From assembly GCF_963678635.1 (NCBI RefSeq), contig NC_087064.1:7541671-7605670 (forward strand): a stretch of 64,000 bases of DNA. Direction: 5' to 3'. The translations under genes and the position numbers were made by a program. The notes beneath the pieces were generated by a model. That model was not told the origin of the DNA. It saw nothing but the letters and a program-made list of their open reading frames with translations, and made no database searches. Positions 10,127-21,596 of the stretch are shown here, one piece after another. Each line of letters starts with the position of its first letter. Positions within the stretch are counted from its first letter, which is position 1. Origin of the DNA: Symsagittifera roscoffensis. Its lineage: Eukaryota; Xenacoelomorpha; Acoela; Convolutidae.

Positions 10127-11575
10127 ATGCAAAAATCTTCAATTGTCATCCCAACAAGAACAACCTTTGTTCAGCAATTAATATTCGCTTGTGGTCCTCA
10201 AAAAATTTTCAAGCCACTGCAGTTTGTTATTGATATTGTTAGCAAGGGACTGAAATTTCGCGTTTTGCTGAAGTTCAACAAAAATTATTTTTGCCAATGT
10301 CAGCAACCTCCTGTACAAACTAGCAGACAAAAATCGCAACGTTGACGTGATAAACAAGATTAATGCAAACGCTCTCTTATTTTGTCAGCAGTGTACGAAA
10401 CAGTTACAAAACAGAACTGTTATTAAAGCTAAGCAGTACTTAAAGGCGAATAATCTTGTCGCAGTTCCTTCTGACAAAGGCTTGGGGTTTTGTTTAAAGT
10501 ACAAAGCATTTTACGTTTCTAAAGTCCAGCAATTAACTAGTGGTCATCAGTTCGAGGTATATGACGTTACGAATCACCGTAAAAACGCTAAAGAAGTATC
10601 TATTGCAGAATATGAGAGATTCAATGCTGAGCTGTCTGTTTTGAGGAGACGTGATCTCATATCTGAAGACCTTTAGTTGAAGTTTCGCTCCACTGGTGGT
10701 CAAAATGCTCGATTGTATGGTCTGGCTAACGTTCCCAAAAACAACACACAATTGAGACCTATACAGTCCATGTCTGTCTCTTGTTATCAGAGTTCTTAGT
10801 GGAGAGATCTGATACCAGCTTATCCACTTCTTGGTACCATAAACCTACAGACACTGAACTGCGTATGATCTTCCACGCTGTTGCTCGTACGAGGTATAAA
10901 CGTTCGATCTTAGCACTCATGATGTACAAGTTTTGTCGTTCATGCTCATCCTGGTCCTTACTAAATGGTAAATGGTTGTTTTAAGTTAGGAATGTCCATA
11001 ATTGAGAGAAACCAGTGTCTTACGGCGTTTTATAACCCTATTGATTGAAAAACACTTCGATATTATTACTGATGATCATGACAAACCTAAACAACCTAGT
11101 AAACCAAAGAAAATTGATGACAAATTTTTTTGCTTTTATTCAGTATCGTAGTTTTGTTACTGACAATTTTCTGAGAAAAATTTATTCTGACAGTTAATTT
11201 CCAGTACAGTTAGTTCTTTTTACTGAGAAATTACGTCAATATGTGTCTGTGCTTGACGAGCCTGTTGCTTTATTGTTCCAAAGTCGTGTCCTGTAAAAAA
11301 TTACTGATGTGGGGTTCAACGCCCTATCTGTCGGGCGAACTATCCGTCATCATACGACTCGTCTGCGGTTACATAGTTACAAGGCTGCTCCAGTTCGACA
11401 ACATTTAGATGCTTTTAATATTCCTAAATCAACAATTCCGTCAAGCACAAAAATTTTAAAAAGCAGAAACATCTGGAAAATCTTTTATTATTAGAAGCTC
11501 TGAGTGTTTGCCAGTTATGACGATCTATCAATAGCCGCGATGAATTCAAATCGAAGGATTTGTTGGTGAGATTCC
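10127..11575 (+). pseudogene. Penelope-like element: RT remnant plus GIY-YIG endonuclease
   Basis: Decayed ORF in the + direction with the landmarks of Penelope-like retroelements in order. First is an N-terminal VAVPSDKGLGFCLKYK block (10347-10676). Next is an ARLYGLANVP..LRPIQS-type RT start (about 10700-10770). A jump then lands directly in the post-catalytic EFLVERSDTSLST / WYHKPTDTELR block (10790-10980), so the RT core with the catalytic aspartates is deleted. After a spacer comes a GIY-YIG nuclease with SVGRTIRHHTTRLR (11320-11370) and, in another frame, LLLEALSVCQL (11487-11519), which carry the expected catalytic arginine and glutamate. Several stops and frameshifts. Non-functional; identification is confident from motif order. 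Confidence 0.8.
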
Positions 11576-11608
11576 ATTGACTCCGAATGGTGGCGCGCGT
11601 GGTTCACT

Positions 11609-11791
11609 ATTGTTGCAGCTCCGTTGTTGCCTGCCCATAATTTTTTTAAAAAAATTTTATGGTGCTACCAATGCGTGTAATTTTTTTTTGCTCTTTTTAC
11701 AGCGTTCTTTTGTTCTTAAGATATGCCCTGATGATGAGTTTTGTTACTCGAAATGCATTGACATTTTAAGTTTTCTCGTTTTTATGATTTT
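11609..11791 (+). repeat. Right flanking direct repeat (pseudo-LTR-like) of the Penelope-like element
   Basis: Partner of 9544-9722, starting right after the GIY-YIG coding remnant. It retains a cleaner version of the motif discussed at 11728-11765. Confidence 0.55.
11728..11765 (+). ncRNA. Hammerhead-ribozyme-like motif (candidate, probably decayed)
   Basis: Reads CTGATGA, then a potential stem II (GAGT 11736-11739 with ACTC 11746-11749, loop TTTGTT), then GAAA, then a short possible stem III (ATG/CAT). This is the arrangement of a hammerhead core. Minimal hammerheads are reported from the pseudo-LTRs of Penelope-like elements, and this motif sits in exactly such a repeat. Against it are an extra T at 11735 between the core and stem II, no convincing stem I, and a mutated core in the left copy (CTCATGA near 9659). 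Confidence 0.3.
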
Positions 11792-12974
11792 AATTGTACT
11801 TGAATGATAACTGTGGTTTATTTTAGGGTTGCGATGTTGATGATACAACTTAACTTTTCAAAAGCTTGTTGCTTGAAAAATTTTGACGAAAACGAATCTC
11901 TTAGAAATTTTTCTTTATATAAATAAAAACCAAAAAACTAAAAGCAATTCTCATAAGTTTAAAACCGGTTTTTAAAACTTTTTTTATCTGCACTTGCGTG
12001 CTTATGAGAATGTAGTTCAGCCTGGCATTTCTATGTCAAAAGTTGCTTTTCGCAATCTTTGTAGGTCAGGAGATACGGTTGTTTTTACAATTTCCTCGAG
12101 TAGTTCCGAAAGTTGGAAAAAAGTTCAAAGATATCTTCAATTTCTAGTCTTTGTTCACGTACTTGCATGCTAAGGGGAAAGTAGTTCGGGTGTTGCGAGT
12201 CAAATGCCACATTTTTCAAATCCAGAAAATCGCAGTTAAATCCAGAAGTTCGCAGTTAAGCAGATACGCACGATTTAACGAGTCTTTTGAAAAGTTCTGG
12301 ATACTTGAAAAAAAAAATTAAAAGTTCAAAAATCAACGTTTTGCCTGCGTACCTGCAAGAAAAAGTTTAGATGGAAGTTTTGAATACAGAACTTGGCCTT
12401 TCAGAAGCTCATAAATTAGGCATTCTGAAGAATTTGATGAATTTTTCTGAAAACACTATTCGTAGCCTATTTTAGCAAGCAAGCTTCCATCACAGGTGGA
12501 CAAAAATAAATTGGTTTTTTTTCCAGACAAAAAAAAACAATTTCCTTGTAGTAAAAAATTTTAATTACATACCGAGGCTAAAGATTTATGTCTCATCTGG
12601 CCTCGTTGTCTTTCCTCTCAAATCTCATTTCTAATGAATACTAACAATGAATATTTTTTTATGGTTGACAGAATAATTTTTCCTATTTCTTTCTGTTACG
12701 CTTTGAAAGAACTAAAAATTGTTTGCTCAAAAGATTGCTTGAAAAAATTCAAATGTTTCGAGAACCAATTCCCACGTTTTAAACGACATTGAAATTTTCT
12801 CATTCATTGATGGTTTGCCTGGGCGAACATTAAAGCTTTTTGCGAACCGTATCAAGATCTAAAATCAAAGTTAATTTGTTTGCTTTAAAAGTTATTGTTC
12901 ATAAGTTTGCTTGAAAAAAGCGTTACTTTTATCTTATGAAATGTTGTTGTTCGATAGCTTGTTCAATAAATGTT
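11792..12974. repeat. AT-rich tract with diverged ~165-185 bp repeats
   Basis: Words such as 'acttgcgtgctt-tgag', 'tacttgcatgctaagg' and 'gtacctgcaag', each followed by a 'gtagttc-gg' or 'agtttagatgg' block, recur near 11995, 12158 and 12348. The short word TTTGCTTGAAAA recurs near 12906, 13866 and 14908, and in reverse near 13046. No gene. Confidence 0.3.
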
Positions 12975-13163
12975 GTTGAACAAGAACAATTGAATTTAAG
13001 GCTGCTTTCATAAATTGAGTGTATTCGGATAAGTTGAATTGTTTTCAAGCAAGTTTATGAGTAATAAAACGTACAAATTTTATAGATTGAACTTGAAACT
13101 ATGTAATTCAGTAGCTTGCAAAAATTGTTCACCAAGCGATTTACTCTATGAAACAACGTTGAC
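12975..13163 (+). repeat. Left arm of a ~190-bp inverted repeat
   Basis: Reverse complement of 13521-13712 over nearly its full length, including the words TTTATGAGTAATAAAACG and TGTAATTCAGTAGCTTGC. The arms enclose a Penelope-like scrap and would fold into a long stem. Confidence 0.75.
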
Positions 13164-13164
13164 T

Positions 13165-13500
13165 TTTTTAGAGTTCTTAGTGGAGAGATCTGATACCAGC
13201 TTATCCACTACTTGTTACCATAAACCTACAGACACTGTACTGCGTATGAACTTCCACGCTGTTGCTCGTACGAGGTATAAACGTTCGATCTTAGCACTCA
13301 TGATGTACAAGTTTTATCGTTCATGCTCATCCTGGTCCTTACTAAATGGTTGTTTTAAGTTAGGAATGTCCATAATTGAGAAAAACCAGTGTCTTACGGC
13401 ATTTTATAACCCTAATGATTGAAAAACACATTCGATGTTATTACTGATGATCATGACAAACCTAAACAACGTAGTAAACCAAAGAAAGTGATGACAAATC
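13165..13500 (+). pseudogene. Second Penelope-like RT scrap, in the loop of an inverted repeat
   Basis: Near-identical to 10789-11122. It encodes EFLVERSDTSLST, CYHKPTDTVLRM, HAVARTRYKRS and FKLGMSIIEKNQCLTAFYN, the post-catalytic part of a Penelope-like RT. It keeps a run of bases that is altered in the first copy (the GCFKLGM region), so neither copy derives simply from the other. Only this fragment is present, tightly bounded by the two inverted arms. Confidence 0.7.
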
Positions 13501-13520
13501 CAGCGAATAAATTTTTAAAC

Positions 13521-13712
13521 AGTTCAAGTTGTTTCATAGGGTGAATTGCTTGGCTAACATTTTTTGCAAGCTACTGAATTACATAGTTTCAAGTTCAATC
13601 TATAAAATTTGTACGTTTCATTACTCATAAACTTGCTTGAAAACAATTCAACTTATCCGAATACACTCAATTTATGAAAGCAGCCTTAAATTCAATTGTT
13701 CTTGTTCAGTTG
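13521..13712 (-). repeat. Right arm of the ~190-bp inverted repeat
   Basis: Pairs with 12975-13163. The outermost shared sequence includes AATTCAATTGTTCTTGTTC. A few substitutions separate the arms. Confidence 0.75.
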
Positions 13713-13754
13713 CTGGCTTAAAGTTTTTGCTGGTCGATTCACGCTACGAAACAA

Positions 13755-14797
13755 CAATTTTGAGTTTTCATCTCTCAATCGGTTTGGTGAAAAAATATAT
13801 AACTTTAGCGAATAGAATAAAGCAACTAGAATAAGCTGGAATTTTTTTTTGCTCGTGCCCATAAGTTTGCTTGAAAAAATTTCATTTTATCGCTCTAACT
13901 TCAATAAATTCAATTCAAGATGTAATGTTAAATAAATTAAAATTCCGATTGCTCGATTGGCTTGCATAGTAATTCTTATCTAATAACGTCGAAAATTTCG
14001 AAGATCTTTCTGTTTATAGCTTATTTTGAAGACTCTTATTTTGGACACGGATCGCGCTGTAATTTAAGATAAAACCCAGAAGTTGACTTCTTTCGATGCG
14101 AGTCACAATAAATAAAATCTCTCGATGTTTTTTCACCTGAATGTCTTGCCTACCATGGTTTTGCAAACCTGTTGAAACCCTTATACATTTGAAATATTTT
14201 AACGATTCTTTACTTGACTAATTCGCCTCAAAATACCTAAATTATCTCAAAACGATTCACGATATGGAATAACTAGCAGCTTTGCATTGCTTTTGAAGCT
14301 TGCTTTTGAAGCTTGCTCAGAACAAGTAACTTTTAGCGATCTGATTGAATAATGGAAACAGGCTTGCTAGATCAAAAATGATTTCAAGGCAGAAGTTTAG
14401 AGAAATCTGCCGATAAGTAACTAAACACAAGCTGTGGGGGATTTAGGGGAGGGGCGGATGTCCCCCCTTCAGAACTTGGCCCCCTCACTGAGTCTCCGTT
14501 CGGTTTAATTATATGACATCCATTTTCGGCCCCAACCCTAAATGCTAAATTTGAAAGGGAGCATTTAGTCCTGTTTTTTTTTTTTTTAAAAGTTTGCCTT
14601 TTTGCAAAACATTTCAAAATAGGTTTTTTAGGAAGCCCTCAAAAAGTTCTCGGATAGGGAGCCTCAGAAAGTCAATTTGGTCGAACTAAAAATAAGGTCG
14701 ACCAAATTTAAAAATTTTACGGAAATTCCGTCCAGTCGAGAAAATCCTAGATCGCCCCTGAACCACAAACTGGTAATTTTTGCCCCCCCCCCCCCCC
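13755..14797. repeat. 1,043-bp tandem duplication, unit 1
   Basis: Starts CAATTTTGAGTTTTCATC and ends in a 16-base C run (14783-14798). The next 1.04 kb repeats it with few differences. It includes the MITE-like repeat at 14431-14765. Confidence 0.85.
14431..14765. repeat. Dispersed MITE-like repeat, copy 2
   Basis: From GCTGTGGGGGATTTAGGGG to AAAATCCTAGATCGCCCCTG. Same landmarks as 111-502, including a palindromic TTGGTCGA..TCGACCAA pair. Lies within tandem unit 1. Confidence 0.55.
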
Positions 14798-15839
14798 CAA
14801 TTTTGAGTTTTCATCTCTCAATCGGTTTGGTGAAAAAAAATATAACTTTAGCGAATAGAATAAAGCAACTAGAATAAGCTGGAATTTTTTTTTGCTCGTG
14901 CCCATAAGTTTGCTTGAAAAAATTTCATTTTATCGCTCTAACTTCAATAAATTCAATTCAAGATGTAATGTTAAATAAATTAAAATTCCGATTGCTCGAT
15001 TGGCTTGCATAGTAATTCTTATCTAATAACGTCGAAAATTTCGAAGATCTTTCTGTTTATAGCTTATTTTGAAGACTCTTATTTTGGACACGGATCGCGC
15101 TGTAATTTAAGATAAAACCCAGAAGTTGACTTCTTTCGATGCGAGTCACAATAAATAAAATCTCTCGATGTTTTTTCACCTGAATGTCTTGCCTACCATG
15201 GTTTTGCAAACCTGTTGAAACCCTTATACATTTGAAATATTTTAACGATTCTTTACTTGACTAATTCGCCTCAAAATACCTAAATTATCTCAAAAAGATT
15301 CACGATATGGAATAACTAGCAGCTTTGCATTGCTTTTGAAGCTTGCTTTTGAAGCTTGCTCAGAACAAGTAACTTTTAGCGATCTGATTGAATAATGGAA
15401 ACAGGCTTGCTAGATCAAAAATGATTTCAAGGCAGAAGTTTAGAGAAATCTGCCGATAAGTAACTAAACACAAGCTGTGGGGGATTTAGGGGAGGGGCGG
15501 ATGTCCCCTCTTCAGAACTTGGCCCCCTCACTGAGTCTCCGTTCGGTTTAATTATATGACATCCATTTTCGGCCCCAACCCTAAATGCTAAATTTGAAAG
15601 GGAGCATTTAGTCCTGTTTTTCTTTTTTTTAAAAAAGTTTGCCTTTTTGCAAAACTTTTCAAAATAGGTTTTTTAGGAAGCCCTCGAAAAGTTCTCGGAT
15701 AGGGAGCCTCAGAGAGTCAATTTGGTCGACCTAAAAATTAGGTCGACCAAATTTAAAAATTTTACGGAAATTCCGTCCAGTCGAGAAAATCCTAGATCGC
15801 CCCTGAACCACAAACTGGTAATTTTTGCCCCCCCCCCCA
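14798..15839. repeat. 1,043-bp tandem duplication, unit 2
   Basis: Second copy of 13755-14797, ending in an 11-base C run (15828-15838). Differences include a changed base near 15296 and altered T/A run lengths near 15620. Confidence 0.85.
15474..15810. repeat. Dispersed MITE-like repeat, copy 3
   Basis: Copy carried along in tandem unit 2. It keeps an uninterrupted TTTGGTCGACCTAA where copy 2 has a substitution. Confidence 0.55.
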
Positions 15840-15942
15840 CAAAAAAAGAACCTTGTAAGTTTTATCCCGAAACGCTTTAGGAGGAGGAGGTTAACATGTA
15901 AGGTTCTTTTGTAACCTTGAAATTCATTGCCTCTTTATTCAG

Positions 15943-16236
15943 GTGAGTGTGAATTTGATTGAAAAGTTGGAGGACAGGTTTCACGAGTGTGCCAGTGCGA
16001 AGAAGTGTCCTCAATACGGCATGACCCCGGAAGCACCCGGAGAATTTTCCTACTGCTGTAACACGAACTTGTGTAACCCCTTCGCTGCAACAGATAAAAC
16101 AGACTCCGAGTCGTTGCAGACGGAAGAAGAAACAACTAGTAGCGGCGATTCACAAATCACTATTTTTGCAGCTATTCTGCTGGTAGAATCTGTAGCAGTC
16201 GGACTGCTTTTGTTTTTATGCAGTTATTATAAATAA
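15943..16236 (+). CDS. Terminal exon encoding the C-terminal half of a Ly6/uPAR (LU, three-finger) domain
   Basis: Begins after a pyrimidine-rich acceptor (CTCTTTATTCAG, 15942) and stays open to TAA. The peptide has HECASAKKC (C-x5-C) followed by SYCCNTNLCN, the CC-x4-CN signature that closes LU domains such as CD59 and Ly6 proteins. An acidic, Ser/Thr-rich stalk follows, then a hydrophobic segment (ITIFAAILLVESVAVGLLLF), serving as a transmembrane helix or GPI-attachment signal. LU proteins are usually extracellular binding modules. GTG at the exon start is not a start codon: the frame continues from upstream, in phase with the donor at 8071. The first half of the domain should lie in earlier exons. 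Confident as an LU exon, less so for the join. Confidence 0.75.
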   Translation: MSVNLIEKLEDRFHECASAKKCPQYGMTPEAPGEFSYCCNTNLCNPFAATDKTDSESLQTEEETTSSGDSQITIFAAILLVESVAVGLLLFLCSYYK

Positions 16237-19215
16237 GTTAACAAGGCTTCTCTGGTCAATATCAGGTCTTGAATCTTTTATCTTTTCTCACTGCATTTAA
16301 TTAAATCATCAATTCCCAATTTGAACAAAAAGTAAAGAATTTGAAAAATCAAACTTTTTTGTCGTAGTCTACCCCTCATTTTTGCGCAGTTCCGATTAAA
16401 AATAATTACTCTTGCGATGAGCAAGAGTATTGCAATCGTCTACTCGACTTTTTTCCCGTAAACAACTTTGTTCTCAGAAAGATCAAATGGGAATCAGTAC
16501 ATTTTATACCCACTACAAGCATGGTTAGTGTACCGCTCTATTGCTAATTAATAGTATGGTTTCTGTATTGGCAAAATATATGCCGTTAACGTAAAGAGTT
16601 AAAAATTAATTTTTAGGGTTCGAGTTTTTGCTTGATTTTTGGCACAGGTCGGTCGAATTTAATTCACTCGGCTTATTTAACTAATGTTTTTGTTCAAAGA
16701 AATTTTGCTGTTTAGTGTAGCGATTAAAGTCGAATGTTAAAATTTTGAAAAACCTTAATCACTTTTTAAGCCTTCCGTAAAAAACTTAGAAAAATAATAT
16801 GTGAAAAAATATCAATTTTTTTTTGAAATTTTTTTTTTATTATTCACCATAAATTTTTGGCTTTTAGCCAAATTCTTCTTTTAACAGCTGTAATTTAACA
16901 GCTGTTCTAGATCTACTGAAGTAATTCTGGGTCTACAGCTGAAAAAGTTTTCAGTTATAAATTGATTTTTTGTCGGCTTTTTTCGATTCCGTACCAATTA
17001 TTGTCGGTTCTTTTGCCGGGTGTTTTATTTCGGAAATTTTTTGTCGGTTTTTTCAGTATTTTTTTTATGTTCCAGAGGGTAACGTTAGTACTTGTTTACT
17101 TAGTTTTTGTACGCTCTAAACTTTCTGTTAGAAAAGAAAAAACTGAAAAAGTTAATTGCAAAAAAATGTTCAGTTTCTTTTCGAATGCTTGGTTTCTGAT
17201 TTGTTGTATCAAAAATTGCCTGGAATTATTATTTTTTTTTATTGAAAAAAATTAATTAAATAACAGCCTTAAACCATCTATTCCACTGTGATGACAGGCT
17301 TTGGTGAAGATGCCAACGTTGGCGTATAATGTTTGGGAAACTGTCGGTTTTCTAGAGAATTTCAAAAGAACTAATTAAAATAATTTAAGCGTATCTCTCT
17401 GATTACTTTATTTCCTCCATTTTCTCAGATCTAGTTTGTTATTACGAACAGATTTATGTAACTAGAATCTGGGGCCTGTTGATAACTGCTAGTTTTTCTA
17501 ACAATAGTTTGCCCATAATGGAATAATATGAGCCGGGTTCTTTTCCACTCCCCTACCCACGTTGTCATAATGCAATGAACTTTGGTGTGGTGATCAAACT
17601 AACTATTGTGAAGAAATTTTTTCTACGTGCCTTTTATCGTAGCATCACATTTTCAGTCATAATAACTATAAAAACAGATATTTTGATTTGTTCAATGAGG
17701 AAGTTTCTTCACAATCACCTGTTTCAAATAAAAAAATGATCCGTAGAAAAATAACTCGAAGCATATATGATGATAATTTTCTGCATAAGTTGTAATAATA
17801 AAGCTATGAAATTACTTTTACAAGATCAAAAACAAATTTTATTAGTTTTAACTGCGGCCATGATTTATCATACTTATTTTCTCAATTAACATCATTCAAA
17901 AAATTTGCATAATGGAATTTGAAAACGAAGCCATTGCTTAATAGATAACAGTGTGACCGAAATGCCAGAAGAATTTTTCTGTTTTTATCAGCCTACCTCA
18001 ACTACAGTGCTGATTTCTATTAACCGGACAACGATCAATATTCGAAAACTGAACAAGTTTTTTCTCAAATTGGGTTAAGGTTGGACAAAATTGGAGAGAA
18101 CAAAAATTGGTTAGATTTTCTCCATAACTATGGTGCAATTTTTTCTCTGAATATTTCTACCAAAATTTTAACCCTGACTGAGTCATTTTGGATTATTTTA
18201 ATGACTCAAGAGTAACGGTGAAACCACCCAGTTAATTGAAACGAAAGTTATATCAAAAGAAGCCTCTTACACAGGCCAACAAACTCTAGAATGGTGCAAC
18301 TTCTTTTAGTTTTTATACGGAAATTTATTTTTGGTTGAAAGCAATAAAAAAGGTCATTTATGCTATCTAAAAATCTTTGGCTTAAATCAATTTTCAAAAA
18401 ATTTACAACATTTTTTGGAAAGTTTAATTAATAGAATTTTATTGGGCTGTGTAAGGGGCTTCATTTGACATAATTTTCTCAATAATTAACATGCTAATTT
18501 CAGAGTAATTCTTGATCAATTTTAAAAAGCCAAAATTACCAATTTTGTGGTAAAATTTTGGTAAGGCTCTTTGGGGCAAAAATCACCATAATACTTTTGG
18601 TGAAATTCGAAGCAATCTTTGTTCTGTTTGAGAGTCGATAAAGGTAGTTCAGACTCTTATATAGATCGCGATGATTTTTTTTCAGGAAAAGTTTAAAATT
18701 TAGTTCAGGCTCAAAAGCGCATTTTTTCGGTTTGATTTCAAATCGTTTCTTTTGTCAAAAAGAAGGCAAATTCCACTATGAAACAGCAAAAGTGTAAAGG
18801 TCACAAAAAAACGTATATTACCCTTAGTTTAGTTGTTTCGAAAGTCGAATGTAATTTTCAGATTTCCCTGTGAAATTAAAAACTTACCTTTTGATCCAGT
18901 TGTCTCGAATTGGGTTGTTTTTATTAAAGAAAAGCCAATCATAAATTGTTCTAAAAAATCGAAGAGCTCTCATAGTATCTATATTTCCGTTGAAATTCGA
19001 AAGTTTAGAATTTTTCAGAAAACAAGCTCATCTTGTCCTACATCAACTTGCCATACTAAGTCAAGTTATGGCTTAGATGATATTTGAGGCTCAATATAAA
19101 CGATTTTCAGCCAGTTTCCTTCCTTTCTTATTTTCAAAACGAGTTCAGTTTACCACTTGCTGATCCTAAGCATTAATCGATTTGAACATCAAATAATTAA
19201 CTAGAAGTGTTAATT
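16237..19215. other. No gene recognised
   Basis: Starts with the presumed 3' untranslated region of the LU gene; no canonical AATAAA was found within the first 150 bases. The rest is AT-rich with short open frames only. Small palindromic words (AACAGCTGT twice near 16885-16905) were seen. Confidence 0.4.
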
Positions 19216-19345
19216 GTGGGACAAAACGGTATAGGACAAGTTGTCATATAGGGCAAGTTGGCTTAGGACAAGTTTTCATTCAGGGCAATTTAGTATAGGG
19301 CAAGACGGCATAGGGCTAGTTGTCCTGGGGCAAATAGTCCTGACA
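19216..19345. repeat. Short degenerate tandem repeat (GGACAAGTTGTCATA theme)
   Basis: About seven imperfect copies of a 17-20 base theme: 'TAGGACAAGTTGTCAT', 'TAGGGCAAGTTGGCTTA', 'TAGGGCAAGACGGCATA', 'CTGGGGCAAATAGTCCTG'. ACAAGTTGT inside the theme is itself palindromic. Confidence 0.6.
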
Positions 19346-21107
19346 CCATAAAGTTTATCATATTAGTTTAAACAGTTTTTGAAGTTCCCTAATTCTTGAT
19401 GTTTTTCATATTAATTTAGATGTATGGCAATAATATTTATAATTATTTGAATACATGAAAGGATTAGATGAAGTTAAAAAGCATTTTCAAACAATTCGAG
19501 ATTGCTTTCTATTTTTAAAAAAATATAACTTAACTTCAAATATTACAATAATGACAAAATATTACTAATAGAGGTAAAAATTTTCGGTTTTTAATGGTAT
19601 CACTCAAGCTCAACTTTTCAGCCCAATTTTTGTTAGATGAGTGCCTAATTCAGTTGCATGTATGCATTTATTGATGCACTCCACGTTTTTGGGTGTTTTC
19701 GGTTTTAGTCTAGTTGTCAAATTTTTGTTTGAATATCAACATAACTGCTGTCACAATTGTTTGTTTCAAAAAATGATCTACATTTTTCCTTGATTTTTTC
19801 ATTTATATTTGGAAAATTACGTCGGGGATGTTTTTTGTCTGACATCATTTCTTTTTTGTTGGATGTTTTTTGAAATTTTTTTTTATTCTTTGAAATTATT
19901 TTGGTTGTCCTCTCTCGAGGTTTAAATCCCCGGGTACTTTCTAGATTAGATTTCATATTGTTGGAAAACATATGAAATCTGAGCAGCTGTATATCTCGAT
20001 AACCATGTTATTGAAACAAACCTTAAACACTCAGTTGGCTGAATAATCTATTCTCGAAATCTAGCTAATCTTTACATTAACTCAACGGTTAAAAGAAAAA
20101 AGTCATCAAGTACATTTTTCTGACCACTGAAGGTAGAGAGAGGTTTCGTCTTTTTTGCTTTTGTCGGTGTTTCATTTTTTTTGTTTTCCTCGCTTCATAA
20201 GGTACCCTTTTTAATCATCGAGTTATATATCAAAATAAATACATTTCACTCGTATTTTTAACAAATGACAGTAGAACATAGTCGAATGAAACTGGTTAGA
20301 GTTATAATTGAACTTTAAAATGTTTGTCTAGGTTTGAGTGATTAAAGTAATCAAGTAGTCTTGAAAAGAAAGATAGTTTCAGCGTTTTGTTTCGGCCGTG
20401 AAAATGTAGTTTTAACTCAGTTATTATTTTTTAGTGTTTTATTAAGAATACACCTATTATACAAATTTTGTTGAGTGAAACTAAGTTCCACGCTTTCTTA
20501 TGAAGCTATCCCACTACAACAAGGAGAATTATTGACAAATGTTTTTTTTGCTATTTTTTGTCTTTTTGAGGTCAGAACTTTCTGTGTTACATGCACAGCA
20601 ATCTGCTGCCCTTGTTCTTATTAGCGTTTTTGCAGCCTATTAATACAACCAAAATTGCTTCTATTTTTTTTTTCAAGCAAAATCTGTTGCCACAAATGCA
20701 TGTCAAAAGGGTTTGATTGATGTATGATCTGAAAAAAAGTTTTTGCCATGAGTCTGTCGATATTTAAAAATTATCGCATTGTAAAAAATAAATATCGATT
20801 TGCGGACCAATTTTAGCGTTGTTCAAGAACTCGCAATCATGCTAGCATAACATTACTTAGACCTAACTTCTGTAAAACTTCAATTAAACTGTTAATAGTT
20901 GGTTGCTCAGCCAAACAAGTTCCTCAGCCCCGCTGCAGAAAAAAAAACTTTTTTAAAATCAAAAATAAATATGACCAGTTTTCTGTGCTAGGAACAACGA
21001 ACTTAGATTGAATCTCACCAAAAAATCTGTTATTTCTTGCAACAAATCTAGATAATACTTCTCATTTCAAAACCAATGCTCTGAAATTAAGTACTTTCAA
21101 AATTGCT
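19346..21107. other. No gene recognised
   Basis: AT-rich. The only item of note is the ~45-bp block near 20575-20620 resembling 1994-2040. Confidence 0.4.
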
Positions 21108-21596
21108 TATTGTTCCGACTTTCGTAACGAAAGTAACGGAATATTTGGGCTCGGGGTGGGTTTTTTTAAATATAATTCAAAAGGTATTGTTGTCCTGAGC
21201 TGAAAAGTAAAAAAAATATATTTTACCTGTGATTATTTTTTGCTAAGTTGTGAGTGTTTGAAAATTGGTATTTTTGCCAATTTGGGAGAATTAACGTGCG
21301 ATTTATTTCGCACGATTAACGCGTAAGCGGAGATTAAATCTGTCTCAGAACTCGTTCCAAAATGGTTGAAGGAAGCTTATTTGCCATAATTGGTTTGTTA
21401 CTCGAGGCGAAATCTATCACGTTGTACTTTATATGGCATGTGGGGGGATGATTTCCACAAAAAATCTTCAAATAAAAAAAAATCATTTTATTATGATTTT
21501 TATAAATTTAATTTTTTTCATGTTATTACTGCTCCATAGACCTTAAAAGGCAATCGAAAAAATCAGGGCTTCGCCCTGATACTTGCAGTCTTGTTT
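21108..21596 (-). mobile_element. Hairpin repeat family, copy 1 (MITE-like, minus orientation)
   Basis: One end holds TTGTTCCGACTTTCGTAAC and CTCGGGGTGGG; the other holds GCTCCATAGACC, a perfect hairpin TCAGGGCTTCGCCCTGA (21563-21579) and GCAGTCTTGTTTAG. The same two end modules bracket four other segments downstream in the opposite orientation. Inside is another perfect hairpin (CGTGCGA..TCGCACG near 21295). No ORF. A non-autonomous DNA element is the simplest reading, but clean terminal inverted repeats were not established. Confidence 0.6.

Noticed and set aside
16962-17255. 97-codon hydrophobic ORF as a membrane protein
   Set aside because: T-rich low-complexity sequence gives Phe/Leu/Val by composition; no splice context or motif.
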